Positions 8,231 through 17,799 are shown, numbered from the stretch's first letter. The stretch is 64,000 bases of DNA from Chitinophagaceae bacterium (GCA_019638615.1 JAHBTL010000033.1:1-64000), one strand, 5' to 3'. The notes: a model not told the origin generated them from the sequence alone. Translations and numbers: made by a program.

Positions 8231-10021
8231 ATGGAAAAAGCTTATCTGCACAAAAAGATCGTTGGCCCGTTGAAAGGGCTTTCTTTGCAGCATCGCATCC
8301 CGCTGCTTATATGTTTGTTGCTGTTTATAGTAGTCGGCCTGTTTATAGCCATTTCTTATTTCAGCATTTCCAAAATTGAAGGCGCTGCAGCCACCCAACG
8401 GGTACAATCACTGACTGTTCAGGCGGGGCTCATGTTTTCGGAGTCTATTGATGATTTTGTCAGGTCTGCTGCGGAAGCGGCTTCTTCAGAACCAGTGCGG
8501 CGTTATTTTGACGACGGTTCCCCGCAAAAGAGCCGTGAAGCAACTGAAGTATTGAATCGTTATGCGGGGAATGATGCTTTTGAATACTGTATGTTGCTGA
8601 ATAACCAGTTTGGGCTTTTATTGTGTTCAAATAAAAATAGCCGTGCGCTAACAGAAAGCGATACTATGCATTTGCCTAAATTTGATAAAGGAAATTTTAA
8701 AGCCGGCTACATCTATAAAACAGGCGATTCTCTATACTATTCTGTAATAGCGCCTGTAAAAATCAACAATACAGTAAAGGGATACGTTGCCCGGTGCAGA
8801 CAAATAAAAATTACCAGTAAAATGCTTGCGCAGTTTTCTGCGTTGGCCGGCAAAGGTGTTACTTTGCTGGTGGGCAATGCCAATGGAAGCGTTTGGACAA
8901 ATCTTTCCAGGTCTGTTCCATACCGGTTACCGGTGACCGCAAAAAAAGCAGGCGCTGTTTACGAATATAGAAATGAGGCGAAGACTAAAATAACAGGCAG
9001 CTATGAAGCGATTCCGGGAACACCCTGGCTGGTAGTGATAGAAGTTCCTGCTTCGATGGCCTTTGCAGGCTCAGGACTGTTTTTGAAATGGATGTTGATA
9101 ATAGGAGCTTTCCTGATAATAATAAGTCTTTTTATTGCCTGGTATATGGGGCGTAACCTTACCCGCCCGCTGAACGAATTAATTTTAGCGGTAACCACCG
9201 TAGGGATGGGAGACAAAAGCAAGCCTGTGCCTGTACATCGTACCGATGAAGTTGGAACGCTGGCCCAGTCTTTTAACAGTATGCTTCAAAACCTTGAAAC
9301 TGCCAGGCAGGCAACCGAAGAGCAGATACGGGCTGTTGAACATGCCAACGGGGAACTTCGGCGACTATCGGCCCATTTAAGCACCGTAAGAGAGAATGAA
9401 AGGGTAAATATAGCACGTGAGCTTCACGATCAGCTCGGGCAATTGCTTACCGCTTTTAAAATGGATGTGTTTTTACTGAAAAAAAAGCTGGCAGGTTATG
9501 AAAACCCTTTAGTAGCAGAGAGGTTACTTTCAATGGAAAGCAGTCTTGATGACGGGGTTAAGTTTGTTCGAAAGCTTTCATCCGAGCTCAGGGCAGGCCC
9601 TCTTGAAGACCTGGGTTTAATCACGGCCCTGCAATGGTATAGCGATAATTTTTCACAACGGTATAGTATTCCTGTGAAGGTGAATGCGGAGCCTTCGTTC
9701 GTGGAGCTGCCATTGGAATTGTCGCTCGGGATGTTCCGTATTTTCCAGGAATGCCTCACAAATGTAGCAAGGCATGCCCGGGCAACCCGGATAGATGTGC
9801 TGGTAAAGGAAAAAGAAAAAATACTTGCCATGATCATCGCGGATGATGGTAAGGGGTTTGACAGCCAGGCAGTAGAAAAGCCTCAAACCCTTGGATTGCT
9901 GGGCATGAAAGAAAGAGCCGTTATGATGGGAGCGGAGCTGCATATTTTTTCTTCACCCCGAAAGGGATGCAGGGTAGAAGTTCAGTTAAAGCTGCAGAAG
10001 GACACATCCACCCCATCATGA
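8231..10021 (+). CDS. membrane sensor histidine kinase, NarX/DegS type (HAMP, HisKA_3, HATPase)
   Basis: 596 residues. Two membrane segments (~24-46 and ~284-306) bound an extracytoplasmic sensor region of ~235 residues, probably Cache/PAS-like. A HAMP linker follows (NLTRPLNELI...). The phosphoacceptor motif is ARELHDQLGQ (His ~397), the HisKA_3 class that pairs with NarL-type regulators. The ATPase domain shows an N-box (FRIFQECLTNVARHARA), DDGKGFD and GLLGMKERAVMMGAEL. No response regulator lies nearby, so the partner is elsewhere. Its 3' end converges with the MBL hydrolase gene. Signal unknown. Confidence 0.92.
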   Translation: MEKAYLHKKIVGPLKGLSLQHRIPLLICLLLFIVVGLFIAISYFSISKIEGAAATQRVQSLTVQAGLMFSESIDDFVRSAAEAASSEPVRRYFDDGSPQKSREATEVLNRYAGNDAFEYCMLLNNQFGLLLCSNKNSRALTESDTMHLPKFDKGNFKAGYIYKTGDSLYYSVIAPVKINNTVKGYVARCRQIKITSKMLAQFSALAGKGVTLLVGNANGSVWTNLSRSVPYRLPVTAKKAGAVYEYRNEAKTKITGSYEAIPGTPWLVVIEVPASMAFAGSGLFLKWMLIIGAFLIIISLFIAWYMGRNLTRPLNELILAVTTVGMGDKSKPVPVHRTDEVGTLAQSFNSMLQNLETARQATEEQIRAVEHANGELRRLSAHLSTVRENERVNIARELHDQLGQLLTAFKMDVFLLKKKLAGYENPLVAERLLSMESSLDDGVKFVRKLSSELRAGPLEDLGLITALQWYSDNFSQRYSIPVKVNAEPSFVELPLELSLGMFRIFQECLTNVARHARATRIDVLVKEKEKILAMIIADDGKGFDSQAVEKPQTLGLLGMKERAVMMGAELHIFSSPRKGCRVEVQLKLQKDTSTPS

Positions 10022-10049
10022 TGCGTATCTTTTCGGTGGCAATCCTCCG

Positions 10050-11180
10050 TTATTTCAGGCCTACCCACCATTGCCTGAAAGTTTGTTCCGGCGTATTCAG
10101 ATTTACAATTTCACCAATCATGGGCGTTGCCAGTGTATAAGGCGCCTGCTCCGATAACGCTGATATTTTAACAAGCGGATCATCCCACGAATGCTGTGCC
10201 AGTGTAAACTTAGAATGATGTACAGGCAACATGCGCCTCGCATTTATATCAATAGTAGCTTGTTTTGCTTCATCGGGCAGCTTGTGTACCGATTGCCATG
10301 CTACGTTATACTGCCCGCATTCCATTAATGCGAAATCGATATTCCCCATTTTTTCTCCTATTTCTTTAAATACCGGGTCGTACCCTCCATCGCCACTATA
10401 AAAAATCTTCATTGCAGGGCTTTCAATTACAAAAGACAGCCATAGGGCCTGTGATCGTTTAAACCCGCGTCCCCCATCGTGGTGCGCGGGAAAGCTGTGT
10501 ATGATATAGTTTGAATCTACCATACTTGTTTCGTACCAGTCCATTTCAATGATCTGCTCTTTGGCATACCCCCAATGTTCAAAATGCGCCCCTGCCCCTA
10601 ACCCGCAAATAACATGTTTTACTTTGGGTTTTAATGCAAGGATGGTTTCATAATCAAGGTGATCGTAATGATCATGTGATATGATGAGATAATCAATGGC
10701 TGGCAGGTCGCCGGGCTTATACACATCAGTGCCTTTGTAGGCTTTTACAGACCCGGGTATGGGCGATGCGCTGCTGCTGAAAACAGGATCAATTAAAAAT
10801 TTCTTTCCATCCAGTTGCATATATACCGAAGAATGCCCGAACCAGACGACCAGGTTACTGTCTGCGGCAAGCGCATGCAGGTTGGTTTTTACAGAAGGCA
10901 GACTATCTGATGGAGCCGTGCGCTCAAATTTTTTAAACAGGGTTTTGTATACCTCTCTTATCATGGAATGACCCTCGGTGATGATGGGACGTTCTACCTG
11001 GTTTACGAACTTCCCCTTTTTGTAGTTAGGAGATTGCTGGATGCGCTCCAGTCTTATGCCGGAAGGCAGCTTCCCGAATTTTGCCTGTTTCATATAAAAA
11101 AAGATTGTGATCGTCAATACAATGAGCAGCGACACTATTACAATTACAGTACGCTTCAATATTTTAAGGATGTATTTCAT
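10050..11180 (-). CDS. MBL-fold metallo-hydrolase, NAPE-PLD/RomA-like, membrane-anchored
   Basis: 376 residues. An N-terminal membrane segment (~12-30) precedes a metallo-beta-lactamase domain with LIISHDHYDHLDYE (the HxHxDH metal site, ~163-172), FPAHHDGGRGF and YSGDGGYD. The C-terminal LPVHHSKFTLAQHSWDDP is typical of the UlaG/NAPE-PLD-like branch. These enzymes hydrolyse phosphoesters or lactones; the substrate here is unknown. It follows the NAD(P)-binding gene by 33 bp, so both are probably one transcript under the TetR regulator upstream. Confidence 0.85.
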   Translation of the reverse strand: MKYILKILKRTVIVIVSLLIVLTITIFFYMKQAKFGKLPSGIRLERIQQSPNYKKGKFVNQVERPIITEGHSMIREVYKTLFKKFERTAPSDSLPSVKTNLHALAADSNLVVWFGHSSVYMQLDGKKFLIDPVFSSSASPIPGSVKAYKGTDVYKPGDLPAIDYLIISHDHYDHLDYETILALKPKVKHVICGLGAGAHFEHWGYAKEQIIEMDWYETSMVDSNYIIHSFPAHHDGGRGFKRSQALWLSFVIESPAMKIFYSGDGGYDPVFKEIGEKMGNIDFALMECGQYNVAWQSVHKLPDEAKQATIDINARRMLPVHHSKFTLAQHSWDDPLVKISALSEQAPYTLATPMIGEIVNLNTPEQTFRQWWVGLK

Positions 11181-11213
11181 GCTTAAACATTCAAAAGGAT
11201 TTGAATTACCGGA

Positions 11214-11864
11214 TCAGCCTGTAGCCAATGCCTTTATATCGCTTATTTCCAGTATTTGTTTATTATAGCCTTTTACAGCACCGTTGATCATCGCCTGGCC
11301 TACTTCATGTAGTGTGAGCGACTGTCGGGGAAACAGGTAGGGGAAAACTGCTATAACAGGCTTAAAAAACCACCGGACATTCTTCTGTCCTTTTACGGGT
11401 TTCATAAAGCCCGGACGGAAATTATACTGTCCCCGGAATCCCAGCTTCATCAAATCGTCTTCAGTTTTGCCTTTTACCCGTTGCCACATTTGCTTACCAT
11501 GGTTATTGGTATGTGCGCCGGTTACAAAATGAAATACCATTTGCGGGTTGATATTTGCCAGCACTTTGGCAAAGTTCAATGTGGTATCATACGTAATGCG
11601 TGTATAGTCTGCTTCACCCATTCCCACCGAGCTTATACCTGCGCAATAAAAGCAGGCGTCGTACCCGCTCACCTGGCCGGCATATTCATGCAGCCTGCTA
11701 AAATCGGGCACCAGTAATTCCTTCAACTTTGGATGCGACATTTCATAGTGCCTCCTGTTGATCATAAGGACTTCCGCTATGTCACTGCTTTGTAAACAAT
11801 GGAGCAGCACACCTTCTCCAACCATGCCGGTGGCGCCTGTAAGTATAATTTTAAGTGTATTCAT
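11214..11864 (-). CDS. NAD(P)-binding Rossmann-fold oxidoreductase (epimerase-like)
   Basis: 216 residues. The N-terminal ILTGATGMVGEGVLLHCL gives the GxxGxxG dinucleotide loop of atypical SDR/NmrA-HTATIP2-like proteins. Later YNFRPGFMKPVKG resembles the substrate-side region of this group. No classical YxxxK pair is obvious, so a redox-sensing or reductase role is uncertain. An inverted repeat at 11909-11928, matching the one in front of the tetR-type gene, lies 45 bp upstream of the ATG. Confidence 0.75.
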   Translation of the reverse strand: MNTLKIILTGATGMVGEGVLLHCLQSSDIAEVLMINRRHYEMSHPKLKELLVPDFSRLHEYAGQVSGYDACFYCAGISSVGMGEADYTRITYDTTLNFAKVLANINPQMVFHFVTGAHTNNHGKQMWQRVKGKTEDDLMKLGFRGQYNFRPGFMKPVKGQKNVRWFFKPVIAVFPYLFPRQSLTLHEVGQAMINGAVKGYNKQILEISDIKALATG

Positions 11865-11908
11865 TTCCTGTTTAAAATTTTAAGTGTGAAGTGTTCATTA
11901 TATAATTT

Positions 11909-11928
11909 TGGACTGAATGTTCATTCCA
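11909..11928. promoter_or_regulatory. probable TetR operator in front of the oxidoreductase gene
   Basis: On the minus strand TGGAATGAACATTCAGTCCA, sharing GGAATGAAnATTC with the palindrome in front of the TetR gene (12519-12538). The shared sequence and position suggest the same repressor binds both. Confidence 0.5.
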
Positions 11929-11943
11929 TTTTGAGGTAAAAAA

Positions 11944-12501
11944 TTATTCTTTAATGGCATCCCAAACCATGCGCAAATGTTGTTCAAGATGCAGGGAATT
12001 GTTTTGTTTACTGCTGCTCAATATCCATCGGACATAGGTCGTTAAGGCGCCGGCCAAAAAATGAAGGATGGCTTCCAGTTCTATTTGTTTAATAATGCCG
12101 TCCTTTTGCCCCCGCTGTATCAGCTCAATTACAGGCATAAAAGCAGCTTTTCCCTCCTCTTTGGTACTGCAATGAATAACAGGTGAGTTCTGCATCTGGT
12201 CCATAAAAGCAAAACTCTCCGGGTATTTCAGGTTAAAACGGATGAAAGCGGTGTAGTAACTCAGGAAACGGGCTTTAAGAGGCGAGTTCGGGTCTATACT
12301 CCTGGTAACCAATGTCACTTCCGACTTTTTTATGTACAGGTAAATGGCGTTGATCAGCTCTTCCTTTGTGGCAAAATAGTTGTAAATGGTACCCATACCG
12401 GTACCCGCAGCTTTGGCTATGGCAGACATAGGCGTAGCCTGTACCCCTTTTTCAACCAGCAGCTTCATGGCTGCTACAATTATCTGTTCTTTTTTATCCA
12501 C
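11944..12501 (-). CDS. TetR/AcrR family transcriptional regulator
   Basis: 185 residues from the GTG at 12501 (VDKKEQII...). The longer frame from an ATG at 12537 would start inside the palindromic operator and upstream of the -7 box, so the GTG is preferred. The N-terminal helix-turn-helix is clear: AAMKLLVEKGVQATPMSAIA and GMGTIYNYFATKEELI. The C-terminal ligand domain has no recognised specificity. Palindromes at its own promoter and at the next gene indicate self-regulation and control of the oxidoreductase and MBL genes. Confidence 0.88.
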   Translation of the reverse strand: MDKKEQIIVAAMKLLVEKGVQATPMSAIAKAAGTGMGTIYNYFATKEELINAIYLYIKKSEVTLVTRSIDPNSPLKARFLSYYTAFIRFNLKYPESFAFMDQMQNSPVIHCSTKEEGKAAFMPVIELIQRGQKDGIIKQIELEAILHFLAGALTTYVRWILSSSKQNNSLHLEQHLRMVWDAIKE

Positions 12502-12505
12502 GGAG

Positions 12506-12538
12506 CAAAGATAAATGATTTGGAATGAATATTCCAAA
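12506..12538 (-). promoter_or_regulatory. promoter and palindromic operator of the TetR gene
   Basis: A TATCTTTG -7 box (12506-12513) lies next to a perfect inverted repeat TTTGGAAT-4-ATTCCAAA (12519-12538). A repressor there would cover the -33 to -10 region. The box ends 5 bp before the GTG, implying a leaderless or nearly leaderless mRNA. Confidence 0.6.
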
Positions 12539-12883
12539 TTAATGCTGAGAAAACCAGCCCAACCGCATTATTGAAAATTATCCTTTTTGTCTACAAACGG
12601 GTTGTGCCGATGGCACAGCAAATCCAATATGTCCAACAGCATTTTATACAGTAGAGTAACTGACTAAGCGTATTTCATTCACCCCTGGTTACGTATCTGC
12701 AATATGCCGCATAGCGGCTACCTGTTGGTAAAACTTACAAATCAGAAAGCTGTGACAAACAAAAGCACCATGTCACGGCTCAATGATGGAGCCCACTAAT
12801 TGTTAACTCGACTGACTGCTTATAGCCCACTGCCCATAGCTGACAGCCTATAACTGAAAGCCGGCCGTTCTTTTAAATTCAGG
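12539..12883. repeat. gene-free spacer with REP-like palindromes and phrase repeat
   Basis: 345 bp without a credible gene. Short palindromic pieces occur (TGTGCCGATGGCACA near 12605, GCCGCATAGCGGC near 12703) of the dispersed Bacteroidota intergenic type. From ~12808 a degenerate phrase repeat follows (CTTATAGCCCACTGCCCATA, GCTGACAGCC...), the same family as at 5050, 16350, 43450, 50430, 52100 and 57690. Confidence 0.5.
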
Positions 12884-13954
12884 TTAAATATGTTTCAATA
12901 CCTCTTCCCCCATTCTTTCGGTACCCAGTATTTTATCAGCAGGCGTTTGGGTATCTGCAATATCTCTTGTGCGGAAACCGGCTTTCAATACTTTGTCAAC
13001 CGCATTGATGATGGCTTCCGATTCAGCTTTTAATCCAAATGAAATATCCAACAATAACGCAGCGGAAAGAATAGAAGCCAAAGGATTGGCAACACCCTTG
13101 CCGGTGATATCATGCGCGGAGCCATGTATGGGTTCGTATACGCCAGTGCCGTCACCCACAGATGCAGAAGCCAGCATACCCATGGAGCCTGCAATCTGAG
13201 ACGCTTCGTCTGTTAATATATCTCCAAATAAATTAGCGGTCACTACCACATCAAAGCGGCGGGGATCTTTGATCAGGATCATTGCTGCGGCATCTACAAA
13301 CTGGTGCTCTACTTCCACATCAGGATACTCAAGCGCTACTTTCTGCACTACTTCGCGCCATAAGCGGGAAGTCTCCAGCACATTGGCTTTATCAACCGAG
13401 CATAATTTCTTTCTTCTTGTCCTGGCTGCTTCAAATGCCTTACGGGCAATACGCTCTACTTCAAAACGGCTGTACTCGGCCAGATCAAAAGCGGTATCGC
13501 CATTGTTCTTTCTCCCTTTTTCCCCAAAATATATATCACCGGTAAGCTCACGGAAAAATAAGATGTCAGCGCCTTTCAACACTTCCTGCTTTATACTTGA
13601 AGCGCTCAGCAATTCATCAAATAATTTTATAGGGCGAAGGTTGGCATACAGTCCAAGCTCTTTGCGCATTTTCAGCAGGCCCTGCTCGGGTCTTACTTTC
13701 GCAGTAGGATCGTTGTCATATTTAGGATGCCCCACAGCGCCGAATAATACAGCGTCAGATTTTTTCATTTTCACTAAAGTCTCATCAGGCAGGGGATTGC
13801 CGGTAGCTTCAATGGCTACATGCCCGATCAAAGCTTCATCATACGTAAAGGTATGACCGAATTTTGCCGCTATCTTATCCAATACTTTTTTACCAACTGC
13901 AGTTACTTCCTGCCCGATGCCGTCTCCGGGAACAATGAGAATGTTTTTTGTCAT
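12884..13954 (-). CDS. leuB: 3-isopropylmalate dehydrogenase
   Basis: 356 residues. NAD-dependent oxidative decarboxylation of 3-isopropylmalate, the third stage of leucine synthesis. Typical motifs are IVPGDGIGQEV at the start, FRELTGDIYFGEKG (~133-146), the substrate arginines of RPEQGLLKMRKELGLYANLRP, and VTANLFGDILTDEASQIAGS with GVYEPIHGSAHDI near the end (metal aspartates and NAD site). Length is normal. Last gene of the leuC-leuD-leuA-like-leuB cluster. Confidence 0.97.
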   Translation of the reverse strand: MTKNILIVPGDGIGQEVTAVGKKVLDKIAAKFGHTFTYDEALIGHVAIEATGNPLPDETLVKMKKSDAVLFGAVGHPKYDNDPTAKVRPEQGLLKMRKELGLYANLRPIKLFDELLSASSIKQEVLKGADILFFRELTGDIYFGEKGRKNNGDTAFDLAEYSRFEVERIARKAFEAARTRRKKLCSVDKANVLETSRLWREVVQKVALEYPDVEVEHQFVDAAAMILIKDPRRFDVVVTANLFGDILTDEASQIAGSMGMLASASVGDGTGVYEPIHGSAHDITGKGVANPLASILSAALLLDISFGLKAESEAIINAVDKVLKAGFRTRDIADTQTPADKILGTERMGEEVLKHI

Positions 13955-13964
13955 TTTATATGTG

Positions 13965-14072
13965 GTTACAAGTTACAAGTTTCGGGTTACAGGTTATGTC
14001 TACAAATTACAAATGATGTTAGAATTCACAAACGCTAACCTGAAACTTGAGACCTGAAACCTGCAACTGTTT
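13965..14072. repeat. phrase repeat (GTTACAAGTTTCGGGTTACAGG family)
   Basis: The leuA-like/leuB spacer is built from variants of an ~8-nt phrase on both strands (GGTTACAAGTTACAAGTTTC, CCTGAAACTTGAGACCTG). The same family recurs at ~43380, 50530, 57770 and 58100-58235. Confidence 0.6.
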
Positions 14073-15644
14073 TCACACCATATTCAACATCTTCTGCGTG
14101 GCCTTTATCGCCGATACCGTTTGGTCGCTGTCGAGCCCGCGGGTTTTAAATTCTTTGTTATTATGCCGCCAGGTAATTACAGTTTCGCACAACGCGTCAC
14201 TCTTACCGCCGGGCGGTATTCTAACCGCGTAATCCGTAAGCACAGGTAATTCTATTTTCCGCTGCTTATATACCTTTTTCAATGCATTCATAAAGGCGTC
14301 ATACTGCCCGTCGCCCTGCGCATGCTCTTCGTATGAATCGCCCTGTACGGTAACCTTCACGGTTGCAGAAGGGTGCATGCTTTTGGAATGTGTCAGCACA
14401 TAATTATCAATGCGCACTTTATCTTCTATCGCATTATCGAGTATGTCGGATATGATATAGGGCAGGTCAGCCTGTGTTACCACTTCTTTCCTGTCGCCCA
14501 GCTCAATAATGCGCTGTGTTACTTTTTTAAGATCATTATCAGAAAGCTGGATGCCTAACTGCTGCAGGTTATTTTCAATATTGGCTTTGCCGCTGGTTTT
14601 ACCCAACGCATATTTGCGCTGGCGGCCAAAACGCTCCGGCATCAGGTCGCTGAAATATAATTTATTCTTTTTATCACCGTCCGCATGTATGCCTGCTGTT
14701 TGCGTAAAAACATTCTCTCCTACAACAGGTTTATTAGCGGGGATGCGGAAACCTGAAAAAGTTTCTACAAGCTTACTTACACTGTACAATGATTTTTCTG
14801 AGACAGCGGTTTTAACCTCAGGCATAAAATCGTTCAATACAGCAATCGCGCTGGCAAGCGGCGCATTACCTGCTCTTTCTCCCATTCCGTTTACGGTAAG
14901 ATGCAAGCCATGCGCCCCGGCTTTTACCGCTTCCAGCACATTGGCTGTGCCAAGATCATAGTCGTTATGCCCGTGAAAATCAAAATGTATACCAGGATAA
15001 CGTTGCGTTATGGATGATACGAACTCATACACTTCCGAGGGGATCAGTATACCGAGCGTATCGGGAAGCATCACCCTTTTTACCGGCTGTGTAACGATGA
15101 AGTCAAGATACTGAAATACATATTCAAGTGAGTGGCGCATGCCATTGCTCCAGTCTTCGAGATACACATTGGTTTCAATGCCTTTCTTTTTAGCAAGCGC
15201 TATCACTGCAGCTATATCCGCAAAATGCTGTTCCGGTTTTTTCTTTAACTGATGTGTAAGATGATTTAAAGATCCTTTTGTCAGCAGGTTCATTACTTTG
15301 GCGCCGGCTTTCTGCATCCATTCAATAGATGTATTGCCGTCCACAAAAGTGAGTACTTCTACTTTATTCAGAAGCTTATTCGCTTTGGCCCAGGAAGTGA
15401 TTTTCTTTACTGCGTCAAACTCACCTTCCGACACACGGGCGGAAGCGATTTCAATACGGTCAACCTTTACTTCCGTAAGCAATAACTGGGCTATCGTTAA
15501 TTTTTCCGAGGATGAAAAAGATACGCCGCTGGTTTGTTCACCATCACGCAGGGTAGTATCCATTATTTCAATGTACGAAGCCTCTCCTCCAACCCCTCTC
15601 CGGGAGAGAAGGGAGCTGGAATCTGTTTTATCTTGAGGAGTCAT
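14073..15644 (-). CDS. 2-isopropylmalate synthase family protein (LeuA or citramalate synthase-like)
   Basis: 523 residues. A DRE-TIM acyl-transferase domain (IEIMDTTLRDGEQTSGVSFS, then HGHNDYDLGTANVLEAVKAG and NGMGERAGNAPLAS) is followed by the Claisen-condensing subdomains and a C-terminal LeuA-type regulatory domain (~400-520). Position between leuD and leuB fits the first committed step of leucine synthesis. Family homology alone does not separate 2-ketoisovalerate from pyruvate as acceptor. Oddity: residues ~9-22 (SSSLLSRRGVGGEA) are encoded by a dispersed palindromic repeat. The conserved YIEI strand follows, so the repeat-derived residues probably belong to the real N-terminus unless translation begins at Met28 (15563). 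Confidence 0.88.
   Translation of the reverse strand: MTPQDKTDSSSLLSRRGVGGEASYIEIMDTTLRDGEQTSGVSFSSSEKLTIAQLLLTEVKVDRIEIASARVSEGEFDAVKKITSWAKANKLLNKVEVLTFVDGNTSIEWMQKAGAKVMNLLTKGSLNHLTHQLKKKPEQHFADIAAVIALAKKKGIETNVYLEDWSNGMRHSLEYVFQYLDFIVTQPVKRVMLPDTLGILIPSEVYEFVSSITQRYPGIHFDFHGHNDYDLGTANVLEAVKAGAHGLHLTVNGMGERAGNAPLASAIAVLNDFMPEVKTAVSEKSLYSVSKLVETFSGFRIPANKPVVGENVFTQTAGIHADGDKKNKLYFSDLMPERFGRQRKYALGKTSGKANIENNLQQLGIQLSDNDLKKVTQRIIELGDRKEVVTQADLPYIISDILDNAIEDKVRIDNYVLTHSKSMHPSATVKVTVQGDSYEEHAQGDGQYDAFMNALKKVYKQRKIELPVLTDYAVRIPPGGKSDALCETVITWRHNNKEFKTRGLDSDQTVSAIKATQKMLNMV
15581..15614. repeat. REP-like palindrome inside the 5' end of the leuA-like gene
   Basis: Minus-strand reading: CCCTTCTC-TCCCG-GAGAGGGG, then GTTGGAGGAGAGG. 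The same layout (GC-rich stem plus GGGTTGG-type tail) appears outside the gene at 15669-15696. It is read in frame as SLLSRRGVGGE. Confidence 0.65.
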
Positions 15645-15668
15645 CTTATTGTAAGATATTTAATAAGT

Positions 15669-15696
15669 CCTTCCCATTGGGAAGGGTTGGGATGGG
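15669..15696. repeat. REP-like palindrome between leuD and the leuA-like gene
   Basis: CCTTCCC-ATT-GGGAAGG stem followed by GTTGGGATGGG. Related in design to 15581-15614. Confidence 0.6.
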
Positions 15697-15700
15697 CTTT

Positions 15701-16297
15701 TTAGTATAAACTTTTTTCAGCAAAAGCTGTAATATTACTTTTCATGGCCTGCAGGTAATCAATATCATCGTAACCATTCATCAGGTTATGCTTCTTGTAA
15801 CCGTTTATATCAAACTTTTCACTTTCGCCTGTAGCAAGCAAAGTAATGGTTTGTTCAGGAAGGTTTACTTCTAATTCCGTTTTTGGATCGGCTTCGATTG
15901 CCTTGAATATTTTATCCAGGAAGCCTTCGCTAACAGTCACCGGCAGTATACCCACGTTTAAAGAATTGCCTTTAAATATATCGGCAAAAAAGCTGGATAC
16001 CACGCAACGAAAGCCGTAATCATATATCGCCCAGGCAGCATGTTCGCGACTGCTGCCGCTACCGAAGTTTTTCCCCCCTACCAGTATCTTACCTGAGTAG
16101 ATGGGGTTGTTCAGCACAAAATCTTTCTTCGGTGTATCATCACTGTTATATCTCCAGTCGCGGAAAAGGTTATCACCAAACCCCTTTCTTTCCGTTGCTT
16201 TTAAAAAACGGGCCGGGATGATCTGGTCTGTATCCACATTTTCAATCGGCATCGGAACAGCCGTACTTTTTAATACCGTAAATTTATCGTAAGCCAT
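15701..16297 (-). CDS. leuD: 3-isopropylmalate dehydratase small subunit
   Basis: 198 residues. Swivelling domain of isopropylmalate isomerase, partner of LeuC. Typical sequence: PMPIENVDTDQIIPARFLK at the N-terminus and GKNFGSGSSREHAAWAIYDYG (~75-95), the substrate-binding loop. Length is normal. Sits between leuC and the leuA-like gene. Confidence 0.96.
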   Translation of the reverse strand: MAYDKFTVLKSTAVPMPIENVDTDQIIPARFLKATERKGFGDNLFRDWRYNSDDTPKKDFVLNNPIYSGKILVGGKNFGSGSSREHAAWAIYDYGFRCVVSSFFADIFKGNSLNVGILPVTVSEGFLDKIFKAIEADPKTELEVNLPEQTITLLATGESEKFDINGYKKHNLMNGYDDIDYLQAMKSNITAFAEKSLY

Positions 16298-16386
16298 AAA
16301 GGAATTTCTGATTTGAAATTTGAGATTTCTGATTTGAGATTTACTAACCGCTGATTGCTGACAACTGATAGCTAATAGCTTCTTTT
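16298..16386. repeat. phrase repeats between leuC and leuD
   Basis: First a TTTGAAATTTGAGATTTCTG type phrase (16312-16340), then the GCTGATTGCTGACAACTGAT type. Both families recur elsewhere in the window. Confidence 0.55.
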
Positions 16387-17799
16387 CTACGCCTCATTCA
16401 ACAACTCCCTCGGATCCGTTACCACCCCTGTAACGGCTACCGCTGCAGCCACATAAGGACTTGCCAGCAACGTACGCGCGCCGGGGCCCTGACGGCCTTC
16501 AAAGTTCCTGTTGCTGGTGCTTACCGCATATTTGCCGGCAGGAATTTTATCGTCATTCATTGCCAGGCAGGCGGAACAACCGGGCTGCCTCAATTCAAAG
16601 CCGGCTTCATTAAGAATGTCCAGTATGCCTTCTTTCTTTATCTGCTCTTCCACAATATGCGAACCGGGCACTAGCCAGGCGGTGATATTATCCGCTTTTT
16701 TTCTGCCTTTCACTACTTTGGCAAATGCGCGAAAATCTTCAATACGACCATTGGTACAGCTTCCCAAAAACACATAATCTATTTTTTTACCGAGGAGAGG
16801 CTGCCCTTCCTGGAAATCCATATATGCCAAAGATTTTTTGTAAGAAGCCTCACCATCCTTTACTTCGGAAGCTTTGGGGATGGAATGTGTGATGCCGGTT
16901 CCCAACCCGGGGTTGGTTCCATAAGTAATTTGCGGTTCTATATTTGACGCGTTAAAAACCAGCTCTTTATCAAAAACTGCACCGTCATCTGTTTTCAGTG
17001 TTTTCCAGTAAGCCAGCGCCTTATCCCAGGCTTCACCTTTAGGGGCTTTATCACGTCCTTTTACATAATTAAAAGTGGTTTCGTCCGGAGCAATCATACC
17101 GCCACGGGCGCCCATTTCAATGCTCATATTACAAACCGTCATACGGCCTTCCATGCTCATATTTTCAAATACTTCGCCGGCATACTCGCAGAAATAGCCT
17201 GTGGCGCCGCTCGCCGTGATCTGGGAGATCATATATAAAGCCACATCTTTGGGCAACACGCCTTTTCCTAATTTGCCGTTGATGGTAATGCGCATTTTCT
17301 TTGGCTTGGGCTGCATGATGCATTGCGATGCCAGCACCATTTCTACCTCGGAAGTACCAATACCAAAAGCGATACAACCAAAAGCACCGTGTGTAGAAGT
17401 ATGGGAGTCGCCGCAAACTATTGTCATGCCCGGAAGCGTAATGCCATTTTCAGGGCCCACTACATGCACAATGCCATTTTTCGGGCTACCCAATGCCCAT
17501 ATAGAAATGCCGTACTTTTGAGCGTTGCTCGAAAGCGCCGCCAACTGCTTGGCGGAAAGCGGGTCTTTAACCGGCTGATCCTGGTTGATGGTGGGGGTAT
17601 TGTGATCTGCCGTAGCAAAAGTACGTTGCGGGTATAAAACAGAGATGCCCCGGTTTTCAATACCGAGAAACGCTACCGGGCTGGTAACTTCATGAATAAA
17701 ATGACGGTCAATAAATAACACATCGGGCCCATCAGGAATGCTCCTTACCACATGGGCGTCCCAAACTTTGTCAAACAAGGATGCTGGCTTATTACTCAT
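16387..17799 (-). CDS. leuC: 3-isopropylmalate dehydratase large subunit
   Basis: 470 residues from the ATG at 17799 ([18 protein letters not shown]). The frame also starts at 17826, but the family begins at this second Met. Aconitase-fold subunit holding a [4Fe-4S] cluster: cysteines in FLGSCTNGR and [25 protein letters not shown] and [12 protein letters not shown] are also typical. First gene of the leu cluster. An inverted repeat and a GAAATTTG box lie upstream. Confidence 0.97.
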   Translation of the reverse strand: MSNKPASLFDKVWDAHVVRSIPDGPDVLFIDRHFIHEVTSPVAFLGIENRGISVLYPQRTFATADHNTPTINQDQPVKDPLSAKQLAALSSNAQKYGISIWALGSPKNGIVHVVGPENGITLPGMTIVCGDSHTSTHGAFGCIAFGIGTSEVEMVLASQCIMQPKPKKMRITINGKLGKGVLPKDVALYMISQITASGATGYFCEYAGEVFENMSMEGRMTVCNMSIEMGARGGMIAPDETTFNYVKGRDKAPKGEAWDKALAYWKTLKTDDGAVFDKELVFNASNIEPQITYGTNPGLGTGITHSIPKASEVKDGEASYKKSLAYMDFQEGQPLLGKKIDYVFLGSCTNGRIEDFRAFAKVVKGRKKADNITAWLVPGSHIVEEQIKKEGILDILNEAGFELRQPGCSACLAMNDDKIPAGKYAVSTSNRNFEGRQGPGARTLLASPYVAAAVAVTGVVTDPRELLNEA

